A stretch of DNA of 5,662 nt, taken from positions 1-5,662 of the forward strand of contig CAYULB010000090.1 in assembly GCA_964445575.1 (NCBI GenBank), written 5' to 3'. The DNA comes from WJMT01 sp964445575 (GTDB lineage: Bacteria > Acidobacteriota > Aminicenantia > Aminicenantales > Aminicenantaceae). This document shows positions 1-5,662 of the stretch, in pieces. Position 1 is the stretch's first letter, and each line of letters opens with the position of its first letter. The notes under the pieces were generated by a model that worked only from the letters and a program-made list of their open reading frames with translations, did not search any database and was not told where the DNA came from. The position numbers and the translations under genes are program-made.

Positions 1-2313
1 TTAAAGGTCTTGATTTTTGCGCGTCAGGGCCTTCCCTTTTTGAGCATAATCCCTGCTTTTGGCCTGTTCACCCAGACGGTTATAAAGGTCAGCAAGGAGA
101 AAATAAGCGAGGGGCAGATTTTCTTCTTGTGGTTTTAGCTCAATACCTTTTTTGACCAGCTCAACCGCTTCTTTATATTTTTCACCCCTTTGGAGATAAA
201 TCCGGGCCAGGTAGAAATAACTCATGGGAAAATTTGGATTGGACTCAATTGTTTTCTTAAGATACTCTTCTTCTTTGTTTAGTTGGTTCCGGGACCTGTA
301 GATGCGGGAAAGGTTGAAACTGGCTCCATAATTATGAGGTGAATTTTCCAGCTCGATGAGATATTCTTCTAAGGCTTTTTCTATATTACCTCTGGCTTCA
401 GCTAGCTGTGCCAGATTGAAATGAAGGTTGGGCAGTTGAGGGTTGAGTTCTTTTGCTTTGTTCAAATACTCTTCACTTTCATCTAATTTTTCTTGAAGTA
501 AAAAAAGCTTTCCCAGCGCGTTGTTAGCAGAAACAGAAGTGGGATTCAGCCGAAGACATTCGCGGTAATATTTTTCTGCTTCGTCATATTTATCTTTTAA
601 TTTGTATATGTTCCCGAGAATAAAATTAATCTGTGAATCCGGAGGCAGTGAAGGAAGAACAGACAGAATGAAGGTTTCTGCCTCATTCAATTCTCCCATA
701 TTTATATGGGTGTTGGCAATATTGATGACCGTAAAAGGGTCGTTGGGTCTTTTCTCAAAGGCTTTTTTAAAGCTTTCCAGGGCAGGATCAAATTTTTTCC
801 ATTTGAAATAAACATTTCCCAGAGCAAAGTAAGCATCGATGACCTCAGGGTCATCTGTTAATATATTTTTTAGTATACTGACCGATTCCTCAAATTCTCC
901 CTGCATTCCCAGCTCCCTGGCTTCTGAGAGTTGGTTAAAAATAGTGATTTTATCTTTAGGGTCTCCCAGTTCTCCTGATTTTTCTTTTATTTCTGTAAAT
1001 GTGCCAATATAGCCCAAAGCTGATAACTTTTGCCTTGTTTCCTCGTCCATATGAGTGTAATCCAGGTCATAAGAATTCTCTCCCGTCTTTTCTATAAACT
1101 CGTCAATGAGCTTTTTTAGCCGCCTACCCTCCTGGGGCTTATAGTCAATGATGTTGGCGGATTCTTCTGGGTCATTCACAAGGTCATAAAGTTCCAGCCG
1201 GGGTGCCACAATCAGTTTATACTGGCTGTCCTGGATAGTAGTGAGCTCGCTCCACCCATAATGAAGGCGGGGATAAAATGTCTCTGCATAAGAAAAGTTT
1301 TCGAACCCTTTTTTATCATTCTGGAAAAGAGGGAGAAGGCTTTTTCCCTGGACTTCAAAGGGAACATCCATTCCAGCCAGATCTAAAATCGTGGGCATGA
1401 TATCTACCAAGGAGACCACAGAAGAACAGGTGATTCCTTTAAATTTTTCAAAAGGGGTGACAAAAATCAAAGGGACATGAATCCCTTCCTGATAAACAAA
1501 AAATCCATGGGTGCTTTCTTGGTGTTCTCCCAGACTTTCTCCATGGTCAGAGGCAAAAATCAGGACTGTATCCTCAGTCAAATTGTTCTCATTGAGATAT
1601 CCCCACAGCTCTGCCATAAGGGAGTCTGTGTACGCGATTTCACCCAAATAGGGCCTTCCTGGATATTGTTCTTTATAGGGAGAAGGGGGTTCATAGGGTG
1701 TGTGAGGGTCATACAGATGAACCCAGGTAAAGAATTTATTTTTCTTATGTTCTTCAAGCCAGGGGATGACCTGGCCGATCACTTCATCTCCTCTTCTTTG
1801 AACATTGCCTAGAGAGATTGTCTTATATTTACTTAAATCAAAGTCATCAAAATAATAATCGAATCCTTGGTCAAGATCCCACTTGGAATCTAAAACATAA
1901 GAAGCCACAAAAGCTGCTGTATCATAATCTTCTTTTTTAAAAAGCTCGGCTAATGTGGTTAGCTGTTCAGGAACAAGAAACCCTCCATTATCTCTAACTC
2001 CGTGATAAGTGGGAAAGGTTCCGGTCATCAGAGAGGTGTGCGACGGCAAGGTCAGGGGAGACGGGGCAATGCAGCGGTCAAATTTTATTCCCTGTCTGGA
2101 AAAAGAATCTATGGTCGGGGTTTTTATTTTTGAGAAGCCATAGCAGCCCAATTTGTCTGCTCTTAAAGTATCCACAGTGATTAAAACATAGTTTAATCCT
2201 TTTCCGCTTGGGATTGGAGATAAAAGACTTTTTAGAATCAGCACTAAAAAGACAACGGCTGCCGCTGTGATTAAAAAAGAAGTTATATAAAGGAATAATT
2301 TTTTCTTATTCAT
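1..2313 (-). CDS. Membrane-anchored sulfatase-superfamily hydrolase with C-terminal TPR domain
   Basis: This is a complete 770-residue protein. Residues 2-5 are basic and about 6-31 form one hydrophobic segment with no clear signal-peptidase site, so it is probably an inner-membrane anchor with the rest in the periplasm. Residues 41-390 carry alkaline-phosphatase/sulfatase superfamily motifs: VDTLRAD (D48), TLPSHTSLMTG (88-98), YDPHTPY (201-207), SDHGESLGEH (255-264), THG (268-270), YQEGIHVP (274-281) and LYDLVNDPEESANI (375-388). ALGYIG at 432-437 marks the domain boundary. About nine TPR units fill 457-763. Classical sulfatases have C/S-x-P-S-R; here T88 replaces the formylglycine residue and H92 the Arg, so sulfate-ester hydrolysis is doubtful. 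A phosphoester hydrolase or transferase using Thr is plausible; the substrate is unknown. The ATG at 2313 is forced by an in-frame TGA four codons upstream, and the next Met (96) lies past the active site. No Shine-Dalgarno is visible. The stop codon is the first triplet of the window. Confidence 0.93.
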   Translation of the reverse strand: MNKKKLFLYITSFLITAAAVVFLVLILKSLLSPIPSGKGLNYVLITVDTLRADKLGCYGFSKIKTPTIDSFSRQGIKFDRCIAPSPLTLPSHTSLMTGTFPTYHGVRDNGGFLVPEQLTTLAELFKKEDYDTAAFVASYVLDSKWDLDQGFDYYFDDFDLSKYKTISLGNVQRRGDEVIGQVIPWLEEHKKNKFFTWVHLYDPHTPYEPPSPYKEQYPGRPYLGEIAYTDSLMAELWGYLNENNLTEDTVLIFASDHGESLGEHQESTHGFFVYQEGIHVPLIFVTPFEKFKGITCSSVVSLVDIMPTILDLAGMDVPFEVQGKSLLPLFQNDKKGFENFSYAETFYPRLHYGWSELTTIQDSQYKLIVAPRLELYDLVNDPEESANIIDYKPQEGRRLKKLIDEFIEKTGENSYDLDYTHMDEETRQKLSALGYIGTFTEIKEKSGELGDPKDKITIFNQLSEARELGMQGEFEESVSILKNILTDDPEVIDAYFALGNVYFKWKKFDPALESFKKAFEKRPNDPFTVINIANTHINMGELNEAETFILSVLPSLPPDSQINFILGNIYKLKDKYDEAEKYYRECLRLNPTSVSANNALGKLFLLQEKLDESEEYLNKAKELNPQLPNLHFNLAQLAEARGNIEKALEEYLIELENSPHNYGASFNLSRIYRSRNQLNKEEEYLKKTIESNPNFPMSYFYLARIYLQRGEKYKEAVELVKKGIELKPQEENLPLAYFLLADLYNRLGEQAKSRDYAQKGKALTRKNQDL

Positions 2314-2329
2314 ATTACAAAGTCATTTT

Positions 2330-2358
2330 AATACATTGAGGCTTCTTTTGGAAGTCAA
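2330..2358 (-). promoter_or_regulatory. Candidate sigma-70-type promoter of the sulfatase-like gene
   Basis: The minus strand reads TTGACT at 2358-2353, then 17 nt, then TGTATT at 2335-2330 (4 of 6 consensus matches). TATTAA two bases further on is an alternative -10. The element lies downstream of the receptor terminator and just upstream of the ATG at 2313, so transcription would begin about 10 nt before the start codon. A small inverted repeat (CTTC, 5 nt, GAAG) sits in the spacer. This rests on consensus matching only; the -35 is good and the -10 is weak. Confidence 0.45.
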
Positions 2359-2399
2359 TGCTTAGGGATTATTGGGATATTTTTTAAAAGATAAGCTAG

Positions 2400-2434
2400 A
2401 AAAAGAAGGGCAGCGGTAAAATCCGCTGCCCTTC
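2400..2434 (-). terminator. Rho-independent terminator of the TonB-dependent receptor gene
   Basis: A perfect 12-bp stem, GAAGGGCAGCGG (2434-2423 on the minus strand) pairing with 2416-2405, closes a 6-nt loop and is followed by five T residues at 2404-2400. It begins 18 nt after the receptor stop codon. The stem is GC-rich in an AT-rich gap, which is the typical form of an intrinsic terminator. It should insulate the downstream sulfatase-like gene from receptor transcription, supporting two transcription units. Confidence 0.9.
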
Positions 2435-2452
2435 AGATTCGTTTTTTCCTGG

Positions 2453-5209
2453 TTAAAAAGTAAAACGTAGACCTATTCTGAACTGCCGCGCCCGCTGGAA
2501 GCTGTACAGATAATGTCCTTCTGTGCTGGTGTATCCACCTAAATCAGGATAGTAATTTTCAGGGAAGTATGATTCTCCTAAAACTGTTCCCCAGTTGGTA
2601 ATGGTGTCATCATTAAATACATTGAAGATGTCTGCCATAATCCCGATACGATATTTTTGAGCAATGGTAAAGGTTTTTTCCAATCTCATATCCAGAATCG
2701 GAGCAATAGGATAGTGATGAGAGCCTTGTTGTTCTGCATTAAATGTGATTCGTCCCTGATTAAACCTGGGGCTGCGTTTGACAGCCTGCCATGAGTCACC
2801 AGTGATGGCATGGAAGTGCATGGTGAGATTGAAGTCGTAGGGTAGGACATAGGACCCTTGGATTTTGACCATGTGGGTGTTGTCATTGGTACAGTGTCCT
2901 TCTCTATTAATCCAGTAGTTGGGGCTTTCTGTGTCTCCACCCCAGCCTATGTCATCACCAAAGCCGTTATCCCTTGTACCGTAGGCTCTTCCGTAAACAT
3001 ACGAAGCTAAAAGCTGCCATCTGTTAGAAAATCTCTTATGGAAAAGCAGCTCCAACCCGATATAATTTCTGTATACGTCTACATCGATCCAGGGATCGCC
3101 TTTATTGATGTTTGTGATGATATAAGCTCTGTCACTGGGATTTAAACGGTTGTACAAAGTGAAAGTTTCACCTGTTTCAGGAACTGTATAACTCGCTTCC
3201 TCATACTGAGCCGTAGGTTCAATGGTCCCCACAAAGTTTTTCCAGTCCCTGTAGATCAAAGTTGCGCTGACCGATGTGTCCCTGAAAAGTTCTCGTTCAA
3301 GACTGACTACGAACTGGTCCATATGGGGATGTTTGGTTTTGTCATCCATGGTGTAAAGACCTTCGTGTTCTATCCTGAAAAACTCCATCCAACTGTCTGT
3401 TCCTTGGTCCCAATAAAGACCAACATAATCGCTGAAATTCTCTGCAGGATTCAAGCTGCTGTGGTAGGCAGCCAGCATGGCTTCAGTAAACTGTCCGTAA
3501 TGAGCTTTGAAGATGGTGGTCTTATCGCCAAGAAGGTCATAGGTAAACCCTAATCTTGGTGCGATTCTGAAATTAGAGTACACAGAGCCGCTTACGTTTT
3601 TGACAAAACCCCAGACATGGGTAAACCGAAGACCCAGGTTTAGATTCAGCCGGTCCGATACTCTCCAGGAATCCTGGATAAACTCTTCTAATCTGGCATA
3701 AGTTGTCTTGGTGTCATAACCTTCGTACTGATAGGCGAGATAGTTTCCAGTGTAGCCATAACCCACAAAATCAACATAGAACCGGTTGTTTGGGCCTGTG
3801 TATCCGAAACGATTCCTTACTCCACTGTACTCAAATTCGGCTCCGACCTTAAAATCATGGTCTCCTGCTAAGAAGTCTTCTGCATAATGAGTCAAGCCAG
3901 CATTAGCTTGGTATCTGCTCCTGTCTGCGTAGAAAAACCAGCCCGCACTATCATACATATAGTTGTCATTGATACTGTAGTGTCCGGAGACATCACCCGC
4001 TGCAGGGTCTAAATAGTAGTAACCGATGAAAAAGGATCCTTTAATGTTGAAGAAAGTATTCTTGTTAAGAATATGGGTCAGGCTGAAGTTACCGACTTGA
4101 TCCGGGGAATCCTGAGTGACCGTAGCTATGGGGTCCACGTTTGCTCCAGCTCCCCTGTTTTCACCGTTATACGCGTCATATTCATAGAAAGCATTGATAT
4201 TAGTAGATGCAGTAGCCTGTGAGGTGAGTTTGAGAAAAAAGCGGGGCTGTTTGTAGTCTACTGCTTCAGAAAAACCAGCTGGATACCACATGGATCTGTA
4301 GTACTGGGCCCCAACAAAAAACCAGAGTTTATCCTTGATAATGGGCCCGCCCAGGTTAGCTGAGAAATCCTGGACCGCTTCCATGGGCGAAGGCATTTCA
4401 CCACCATAGTCATCGATGTAGGCCTGATTATTCTCTGCACTCCATAATCCTTGAGGACTGTCGTCTTTTTTCCCCTGGTAAACAGCTTTTATGGCTCCTG
4501 AGAGCTGGTTTCCGCCTGATTTTGTAACCTGATTAAAAATAACTCCTGTAAAGTTGCCGTATTCTGCAGGAAGACCCACACCCATTATTTTAGCGTCTTG
4601 TATGATGTTGGGGTCGTTAAAAACCCAGGCAGATCCTCCTTCAGGATCCGATACATCCACACCGTCAATCTGATAAGCGACCCCAGTACTGGCAGATGAA
4701 CCATAGGCTGTATTCCCGCTGACTCCCGGAGCCAAATTGACAATATCCATAGCAAAATTACTGTAGGGGATGCTCTCCAGAAGTTCCGTAGTCAGGGTGA
4801 CAGATGCTGTTTCTGTAGACTTGACATCAACGGTCGGAGAAACAGCAATGACAGTTATTTCTTCCTCCTGAACTGCTTGGGACATGGTAAGGTCAAGCGT
4901 TACTGTAGAAGTGATTGTTAATTGGATGTTCTCTTGGAGAATGGTGTTGAAACCCTCAAGTTCTGCTCTTACCGTATATCTTCCGGGGGGAAGCGCAGGA
5001 AATCTAAAATACCCACCTTGATCTGTAAAAACAGTCCGGCTGCCCATCAGACTTGGACCCGAGAGAGTTAAAGCTACTCCGGGGAGTTTCTCTCCTTCAT
5101 TGTCTTTTATGGTGCCTTCTATAGCACCTGTTTCTCTGGATTGGGCAGTGAGCAGGGGAGAGATGACGAGAGCAACAACCATGAAGGCTAAGATTGCTTT
5201 GATTTTCAT
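2453..5209 (-). CDS. TonB-dependent outer-membrane receptor with N-terminal carboxypeptidase-regulatory-like domain (Oar-like)
   Basis: This is a 918-residue outer-membrane active-transport receptor, expected to be powered by TonB-ExbB-ExbD. Residues 1-24 are a signal peptide (MKIK, then a hydrophobic core to LLTAQS). Residues 28-111 form a carboxypeptidase-regulatory-like beta-sandwich (GAIEGTIKD, GGYFRFPALPPGRYTV). EEEITVIA at 116-123 resembles a TonB box. The plug covers about 125-235, with YQIDGVDVSDP (179-189) and the plug-end pattern NQVTKSGGN (226-234). The rest is a large aromatic-rich beta barrel ending RIGLRFTF, with the terminal Phe expected of a BAM substrate. The length suits Oar/SusC-like receptors of Acidobacteriota-type genomes; no SusD partner is visible and the substrate cannot be read from sequence. 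I chose the ATG at 5209 because AAGGAGG lies 4 nt upstream and the signal peptide starts cleanly there. An in-frame GTG at 5275 would add 22 residues but overlaps its own Shine-Dalgarno. The gene ends at a strong terminator. Confidence 0.94.
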   Translation of the reverse strand: MKIKAILAFMVVALVISPLLTAQSRETGAIEGTIKDNEGEKLPGVALTLSGPSLMGSRTVFTDQGGYFRFPALPPGRYTVRAELEGFNTILQENIQLTITSTVTLDLTMSQAVQEEEITVIAVSPTVDVKSTETASVTLTTELLESIPYSNFAMDIVNLAPGVSGNTAYGSSASTGVAYQIDGVDVSDPEGGSAWVFNDPNIIQDAKIMGVGLPAEYGNFTGVIFNQVTKSGGNQLSGAIKAVYQGKKDDSPQGLWSAENNQAYIDDYGGEMPSPMEAVQDFSANLGGPIIKDKLWFFVGAQYYRSMWYPAGFSEAVDYKQPRFFLKLTSQATASTNINAFYEYDAYNGENRGAGANVDPIATVTQDSPDQVGNFSLTHILNKNTFFNIKGSFFIGYYYLDPAAGDVSGHYSINDNYMYDSAGWFFYADRSRYQANAGLTHYAEDFLAGDHDFKVGAEFEYSGVRNRFGYTGPNNRFYVDFVGYGYTGNYLAYQYEGYDTKTTYARLEEFIQDSWRVSDRLNLNLGLRFTHVWGFVKNVSGSVYSNFRIAPRLGFTYDLLGDKTTIFKAHYGQFTEAMLAAYHSSLNPAENFSDYVGLYWDQGTDSWMEFFRIEHEGLYTMDDKTKHPHMDQFVVSLERELFRDTSVSATLIYRDWKNFVGTIEPTAQYEEASYTVPETGETFTLYNRLNPSDRAYIITNINKGDPWIDVDVYRNYIGLELLFHKRFSNRWQLLASYVYGRAYGTRDNGFGDDIGWGGDTESPNYWINREGHCTNDNTHMVKIQGSYVLPYDFNLTMHFHAITGDSWQAVKRSPRFNQGRITFNAEQQGSHHYPIAPILDMRLEKTFTIAQKYRIGIMADIFNVFNDDTITNWGTVLGESYFPENYYPDLGGYTSTEGHYLYSFQRARQFRIGLRFTF

Positions 5210-5220
5210 GTTCCCTCCTT
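5210..5220 (-). promoter_or_regulatory. Ribosome binding site that sets the receptor start
   Basis: The minus strand reads AAGGAGGGAAC directly before ATG at 5209. The AAGGAGG core (5220-5214) lies 4 nt from the start codon. It is a near-perfect anti-16S match and is the main reason for preferring 5209 over the in-frame GTG at 5275. Confidence 0.85.
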
Positions 5221-5272
5221 TTTTTAATATTTGATTTTTGATGAACATATAACTTAATTTAGCTTTAAGTAC

Positions 5273-5283
5273 CACCTCCTTTT
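5273..5283 (-). promoter_or_regulatory. Second, apparently orphan, Shine-Dalgarno sequence in the receptor leader
   Basis: AAAAGGAGGTG on the minus strand matches the 16S anti-Shine-Dalgarno over at least nine bases. It lies about 55 nt upstream of the working site. No ATG, GTG or TTG follows at a usable distance; the only nearby start, GTG at 5275, uses the last bases of the motif itself. It could be a ribosome standby site, a relic of an earlier start, or part of a regulatory structure. Confidence 0.5.
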
Positions 5284-5302
5284 ATTTCAAATTTCCGCAA
5301 AT

Positions 5303-5386
5303 CTATACCCCAAGATTTATCAGAAGAACAGATTCGTCGGACGGAAATCCTTTGAGCCGAGCATAAATGAGTTTATCAACCCGCAT
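5303..5386 (-). CDS. Possible 27-codon upstream ORF / leader peptide
   Basis: An ATG at 5386 opens a 27-codon frame ending in TAG at 5303, inside the presumed receptor leader and about 20 nt before the orphan Shine-Dalgarno. The peptide begins MRVDKLIYAR and is mostly hydrophilic with a short Leu/Val/Ile-rich tail. The only ribosome-binding hint is a weak purine stretch (GAGAG) too far upstream. It has no run of a single amino acid of the kind used by attenuators. I do not recognise it; it may be a chance ORF. Confidence 0.2.
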   Translation of the reverse strand: MRVDKLIYARLKGFPSDESVLLINLGV

Positions 5387-5425
5387 TTTTTTGTGGTTTC
5401 TCTCTGCTAATGTTCCTCTGTATAA

Positions 5426-5453
5426 ATTACTAAATAAAGGAGAAGAGTGTCAA
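5426..5453 (-). promoter_or_regulatory. Candidate sigma-70-type promoter of the receptor gene
   Basis: The minus strand has a perfect TTGACA at 5453-5448, a 16-nt spacer and AGTAAT at 5431-5426 (4 of 6 matches to TATAAT). A better-looking TATACA sits at 5424-5419 but is 23 nt from the -35, which is too far. The surroundings are AT-rich with no gene. The -35 is convincing; the exact -10 and start site are not. Confidence 0.5.
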
Positions 5454-5610
5454 GAAAAATTTAATTCCACATAAAAATAACCTATTTAGCCTGACCTGTT
5501 CATAAAAAGTGGCGATGTTTTCATTATTAATTTATTTTCAGCGATAGATAAGATTTTTTCAGAAAGCAATAAATTGTGAGTTGTATTTCATTTAAAAAAC
5601 TAAATTTATT
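5454..5610. other. AT-rich non-coding stretch
   Basis: Together with the leader and the terminal repeat this makes up a gap of more than 400 bases upstream of the receptor. Both strands are broken by frequent stop codons. I see no convincing ORF, tRNA, terminator hairpin or insertion-sequence end. Nothing here identifies the neighbouring gene beyond the window. Confidence 0.6.
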
Positions 5611-5659
5611 TCAATTTACCATTCACCACTTACCATTAACCATTCACAATTCACCGTAT
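5611..5659. repeat. Degenerate heptanucleotide tandem repeat (ACCATTC-like)
   Basis: From 5618 the plus strand falls into 7-base units: ACCATTC, ACCACTT, ACCATTA, ACCATTC, ACAATTC, ACCGTAT. A weaker preceding unit, TCAATTT, starts at 5611. On the other strand the unit reads GAATGGT. Phase is kept at exactly seven bases although the units vary. The array approaches the window end and may continue beyond it. Comparable intergenic heptamer repeats are known in several bacterial groups; no function can be inferred from the sequence. Confidence 0.7.
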
Positions 5660-5662
5660 TCA

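Larger units (their letters stand above)
5210..5420 (-). other. Putative long 5' leader of the receptor mRNA
   Basis: If the promoter at 5426-5453 is real, about 210 nt of leader precede the receptor ATG. It holds the small ORF, the orphan Shine-Dalgarno and a possible hairpin: CCGACGAATCT (5340-5330) pairs with AGATTTGCGG (5304-5295) with one bulged A, one G-U pair and a 25-nt loop. An alternative pairing, CGGAAAT at 5342-5348 against ATTTCCG at 5291-5297, uses the same right-hand CGG, so the two are mutually exclusive. I recognise no known riboswitch class. Confidence 0.35.

Noticed and set aside
1477..1812. Plus-strand open frame of 111 codons within the sulfatase-like gene
   Set aside because: It lies antisense over conserved catalytic motifs, shows no recognisable domain and has no ribosome binding site; it is a shadow of the real gene. 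The same applies to plus-strand frames at 602-811 and 3323-3553.
2405..2446. The intergenic hairpin as a terminator for plus-strand transcription (TTTTTT at 2442-2447)
   Set aside because: The T run is separated from the stem by several bases and no plus-strand gene leads into it; the minus-strand reading fits the receptor stop.
2686..2940. Minus-strand 84-codon frame inside the receptor barrel, and another at 4258-4440
   Set aside because: Both are out-of-frame shadows of the receptor coding sequence, which reads continuously with good barrel features through these positions.
5210..5275. In-frame GTG at 5275 as the receptor start, adding 22 residues
   Set aside because: Its Shine-Dalgarno overlaps the GTG with no spacer, the added residues would place a polar segment before the signal peptide, and the ATG at 5209 has an ideal ribosome binding site.
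5210..5420. Known riboswitch (cobalamin, cyclic-di-GMP, TPP) in the receptor leader
   Set aside because: I could not find the conserved core motifs of these classes; only generic stems are visible. A covariance-model scan would settle it.
5419..5424. TATACA as the -10 of the receptor promoter
   Set aside because: It is 23 nt from the perfect TTGACA, beyond the normal spacer, and has no good -35 at 16-18 nt; AGTAAT at 16 nt fits better, though this is not certain.
5611..5662. CRISPR array or attachment site at the right edge
   Set aside because: The repeat unit is only 7 bases with no spacers between units, which is a simple tandem repeat, and no integrase or cas gene is in view.

Overview
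The window holds two complete genes, both on the minus strand, plus about 390 bases of upstream non-coding DNA. It looks like chromosomal DNA of a Gram-negative bacterium: one product is an outer-membrane TonB-dependent receptor and the other a membrane-anchored, presumably periplasmic, hydrolase. The receptor layout (signal peptide, carboxypeptidase-regulatory-like domain, plug, large barrel, no SusD partner), together with a sulfatase-like enzyme fused to TPRs and moderate AT-richness, recalls Acidobacteriota and especially Candidatus Aminicenantes. That placement is by family resemblance only; no marker gene is present.

Layout in transcription order (right to left). 5611-5659 is a degenerate heptanucleotide tandem repeat that reaches almost to the window edge. 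5454-5610 is AT-rich and shows no gene. A candidate promoter with a perfect TTGACA -35 (5426-5453) would start a leader of roughly 210 nt. The leader contains a possible 27-codon upstream ORF (5303-5386), a possible hairpin (5295-5340) and a perfect Shine-Dalgarno sequence with no usable start codon (5273-5283). The receptor gene runs 5209 to 2453 (918 aa) behind a second strong Shine-Dalgarno, and ends in a strong intrinsic terminator (2400-2434). A second candidate promoter (2330-2358) then serves the 770-aa sulfatase-fold/TPR gene (2313 to 1), which has almost no leader and no visible Shine-Dalgarno.

The receptor probably imports a large or scarce substrate across the outer membrane, and the anchored enzyme may act on an ester substrate in the periplasm. 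A functional link is only suggested by adjacency, because the terminator and separate promoter argue for two transcription units. The most notable molecular point is that the second protein has the alkaline-phosphatase/sulfatase superfamily fold motifs, but Thr replaces the Cys/Ser that becomes formylglycine and His replaces the usual Arg. It is therefore unlikely to be a classical sulfatase despite the name such proteins usually receive. I found no mobile element, CRISPR array, tRNA or rRNA, and no clear evidence of a wholly new system.
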